Source of the DNA: an uncultured Muribaculaceae bacterium
GTDB lineage: Bacteria > Bacteroidota > Bacteroidia > Bacteroidales > Muribaculaceae
Assembly (NCBI GenBank): GCA_910587185.1
Contig: CAJULY010000004.1
Span: 102,058-166,057, forward strand
Reading direction: 5' to 3'
Length of the DNA: 64,000 nucleotides
Shown: piece after piece, positions 62,633 to 64,000 of the stretch
Position numbering within the stretch: position 1 is the stretch's first letter
Layout: each line of letters begins with the position of its first letter
Position numbers and translations under genes: made by a program
The notes under the pieces: model-generated
Told to the model about the DNA's origin: nothing
Seen by the model: the letters and a program-made list of their open reading frames with translations, nothing else
Databases searched by the model: none

Positions 62633-63679
62633 ATGGCAAAAGAAGGTTTAAACTATAGAAATATTCCACAATTGGTGCCAGCCCGTAAACCATGGGCGTT
62701 ATGTATCGGAGCTGGGACTTCCTTTCCAATCTTCCCATCATGGGATCTACTGGCTGAAAGAATCGTATTGCATTGTTCAAAAGAATCGGACAGGACCCTA
62801 AATAAGATTAAACAAACCTTTTCGTCGGAAGTGTTGCTTCAATCCTCATATGAGCAATTAAGGGCTAAGTCAAAAGATATTGATTTCCCGAAAATACTTG
62901 CAGAATTTCTGTATAAAGACTTGTTAGATAGAATTAATAAAAAAGATGAGAAATTGTTGCGTTTATGTCTTTCTTCCCAAGTTCCAACCCCGAACTTAAA
63001 TTGGGACAAATTTCTCAACATTGTACATAAGTTTGGACCCACTACTGCAGATAATTTAGCACAGTTGGTTGTGGACTCTTATAAGCATAATGCTGATTTA
63101 ACTAATATCATTTCTTTTAATGCCGAGTCACTTCTGCCAACTCTCATAAATGCGTATACTCAAATCAAATTGAAGAAAAATGATAAAATCATAGACTATA
63201 TTACAGAACCAACAACTCCTCATTACAGTGGCAGAATCCCTTTCTATTTTTGTCATGGATTAATTCCAATGCCAAATGTTGACCAAAAATGGATGAATGC
63301 TTCTGATAAGTTGGTTTTCTTGGAAAATGAATATTTGCAACTTGCAAATAATGCATTCTCATGGCAAGCAATAAGTTTTTACAATATTTTATCTACGAAT
63401 ACCGTCTTTTTTGTTGGCCTGTCTTTCAAAGATGCTAATATAAGAAGATGGTTATCATGGCTTCATAAAGCGAGAACTGATGCTATAGATAAATATGGAG
63501 GGTCAACTGAAAGTACGGCTCACTATTGGATTGAAAAAAATCCAGAATCTAATCATCTAAAAAAATGGTATGAGGCTTCTGTTGCACATCTTGGAATTAG
63601 ATTAATATGGATAGATGATTGGAAAGAGACTGCAAATGTCATACGGCATGCAGTTGAAAAATTAAAAAACATTGTTTAA
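62633..63679 (+). CDS. Stand-alone SIR2-like protein
   Basis: This 348-aa protein has a SIR2-type NAD-binding fold: 'LCIGAGTSFP' (GAGTS 26-30), 'IISFNAESLL' (N163, in place of the T-N-x-D of sirtuins), 'YFCHGLIP' (putative catalytic His208) and 'VFFVGLSFKDANIRRWL'. SIR2-like domains in phage defence deplete NAD+ and arrest infected cells; this single-domain version would need a partner or self-sensing. It is AT-rich, lies 40 bp after rhuM, and is bracketed by duplicated rhuM 3' ends, so it looks like a cassette inserted with target duplication or by recombination. Confidence 0.82.
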   Translation: MAKEGLNYRNIPQLVPARKPWALCIGAGTSFPIFPSWDLLAERIVLHCSKESDRTLNKIKQTFSSEVLLQSSYEQLRAKSKDIDFPKILAEFLYKDLLDRINKKDEKLLRLCLSSQVPTPNLNWDKFLNIVHKFGPTTADNLAQLVVDSYKHNADLTNIISFNAESLLPTLINAYTQIKLKKNDKIIDYITEPTTPHYSGRIPFYFCHGLIPMPNVDQKWMNASDKLVFLENEYLQLANNAFSWQAISFYNILSTNTVFFVGLSFKDANIRRWLSWLHKARTDAIDKYGGSTESTAHYWIEKNPESNHLKKWYEASVAHLGIRLIWIDDWKETANVIRHAVEKLKNIV

Positions 63680-63727
63680 TTATTGATTAATAAAACTACT
63701 TCCATTTTAAAATTGCTTCTATGCCCT

Positions 63728-63828
63728 AATTCCGCGAGCGCACTCAATATCAGCTATCCCCGGTCGAAATCCACTTCCTCGAAGCCTTCGAAGCCGAAAG
63801 AAAGCGTCTCGGAGGCAAAAAATCATAA
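63728..63828 (+). pseudogene. rhuM 3'-end fragment (direct repeat, copy 2)
   Basis: About 33 codons ('FRERTQYQLSPVEIHFLEAF', then 'EAERKRLGGKKS' and TAA) repeat the end of rhuM at 62492-62592. There is no start or upstream domain. It differs from copy 1 at about six positions, so the duplication is not brand new, or it came from a different rhuM allele. Confidence 0.88.
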
Positions 63829-63888
63829 ATGACTATTGTGCGCTGCAATACCGAAAACCGCTGTATTCTGCCGGATGGGGCAAAAACA

Positions 63889-63922
63889 AAAACGCTGGGA
63901 ATCAAGTGATTTTCAGCGTTTT
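63889..63922. terminator. Bidirectional terminator near the right end
   Basis: AAAACGCTG pairs with CAGCGTTTT. The stem continues through two G-U pairs into AATCA/TGATT, with A and T tracts on the two sides. It should stop transcription leaving or entering the element. Confidence 0.75.
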
Positions 63923-63945
63923 GAGGTGGAAGTTCGGACTTCTTA

Positions 63946-63959
63946 GTGATCCGCCTGGG
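63946..63959. other. Right attachment site (attR candidate)
   Basis: GTGATCCGCCTGGG, identical to 47652-47665. The flanking bases to the right do not continue as a tRNA, so this is an attachment core only. Confidence 0.7.
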
Positions 63960-64000
63960 GTTGGCGAATCTTATACTTTGCATTGATAATCAAGTTGTTG

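Larger units (their letters stand above)
47652..63959. mobile_element. 16.3-kb integrative mobilizable element with defence cargo
   Basis: Bounded by the 14-bp direct repeat GTGATCCGCCTGGG (47652-47665 and 63946-63959). Read on the minus strand, this repeat looks like the 3' end of a tRNA (CCCAGGCGGATCAC). A tyrosine integrase begins 219 bp inside the left end. The element carries a regulator, an excisionase-like HTH, a primase-helicase, a MobV relaxase, and a BcgI-like restriction system. It also carries a metallophosphoesterase-STAND protein, a broken rhuM and a SIR2 protein. No conjugation (tra) genes are seen, so it should need a helper. The intact tRNA is not in the window; tandem insertion to the right would explain this. 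Confidence 0.75.

Noticed and set aside
63946..64000. Intact tRNA gene at the right end of the element
   Set aside because: Only the 14-bp core resembles a tRNA 3' end; the following bases do not form a T-loop or other arms.

Overview
The window reads as a chromosomal segment of a gut Bacteroidales bacterium. The gene families fit this: OMP_b-brl_3 TonB-dependent receptors, an ECF sigma/anti-sigma pair, AIPR, RhuM, a MobV relaxase and a Bacteroides-type tyrosine integrase. Many genes also have a Bacteroidetes -7 box (TAnnTTTG), often about 20 nt after a TTG/TTTG, and lack Shine-Dalgarno sequences. A Muribaculaceae-like source is my guess from the overall look; no marker gene is present to settle it.

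Bases 1-33,800 are mostly housekeeping and envelope genes. They include DNA alkyl repair (ogt), hybrid cluster protein with rubredoxin, and a minus-strand sigma / anti-sigma / TonB receptor / DUF2807 operon. Next come a LuxR regulator divergent from a DUF1349 protein, a membrane-anchored HTH protein, and a second TonB receptor. A seven-gene TetR-TolC-HlyD-ABC-ABC-permease-permease efflux operon follows. Then come umuDC, two AraC regulators, flavin enzymes, and a second LuxR/DUF1349-like pair. Two palindromic MITE-like repeats lie in this part.

Bases 34,200-47,600 pass from a cupin/HxlR pair into an accessory region. A recombination junction near 35,430 joins two truncated genes. After it comes a restriction operon: SNF2 helicase, unknown AT-rich ORF, type III Mod, DUF1016 nuclease, type III Res. 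A rhuM 5' fragment, a MITE fragment and a direct repeat of the operon's upstream region lie behind it. An AIPR abortive-infection gene, split by a frameshift at an A8 tract, runs the other way.

Bases 47,652-63,959 form a 16.3-kb integrative mobilizable element bounded by a 14-bp direct repeat that resembles a tRNA 3' end. Its core is a tyrosine integrase, a Schlafen-like AlbA regulator, an excisionase-like HTH, a primase-helicase, an inverted-repeat region and a MobV relaxase. Its cargo is defensive: a BcgI-like fused nuclease-methylase with a half-size S subunit, a 1427-aa metallophosphoesterase-STAND protein, a frameshifted rhuM, and a stand-alone SIR2 protein bracketed by duplicated rhuM 3' ends.

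The most interesting signals are three. The metallophosphoesterase-STAND fusion is a candidate anti-phage sensor-effector. A nearly identical structured leader, with a covarying hairpin, precedes both restriction operons, one outside and one inside the mobile element. Repeated rhuM and leader fragments suggest that defence cassettes are exchanged by recombination at shared flanking sequences.
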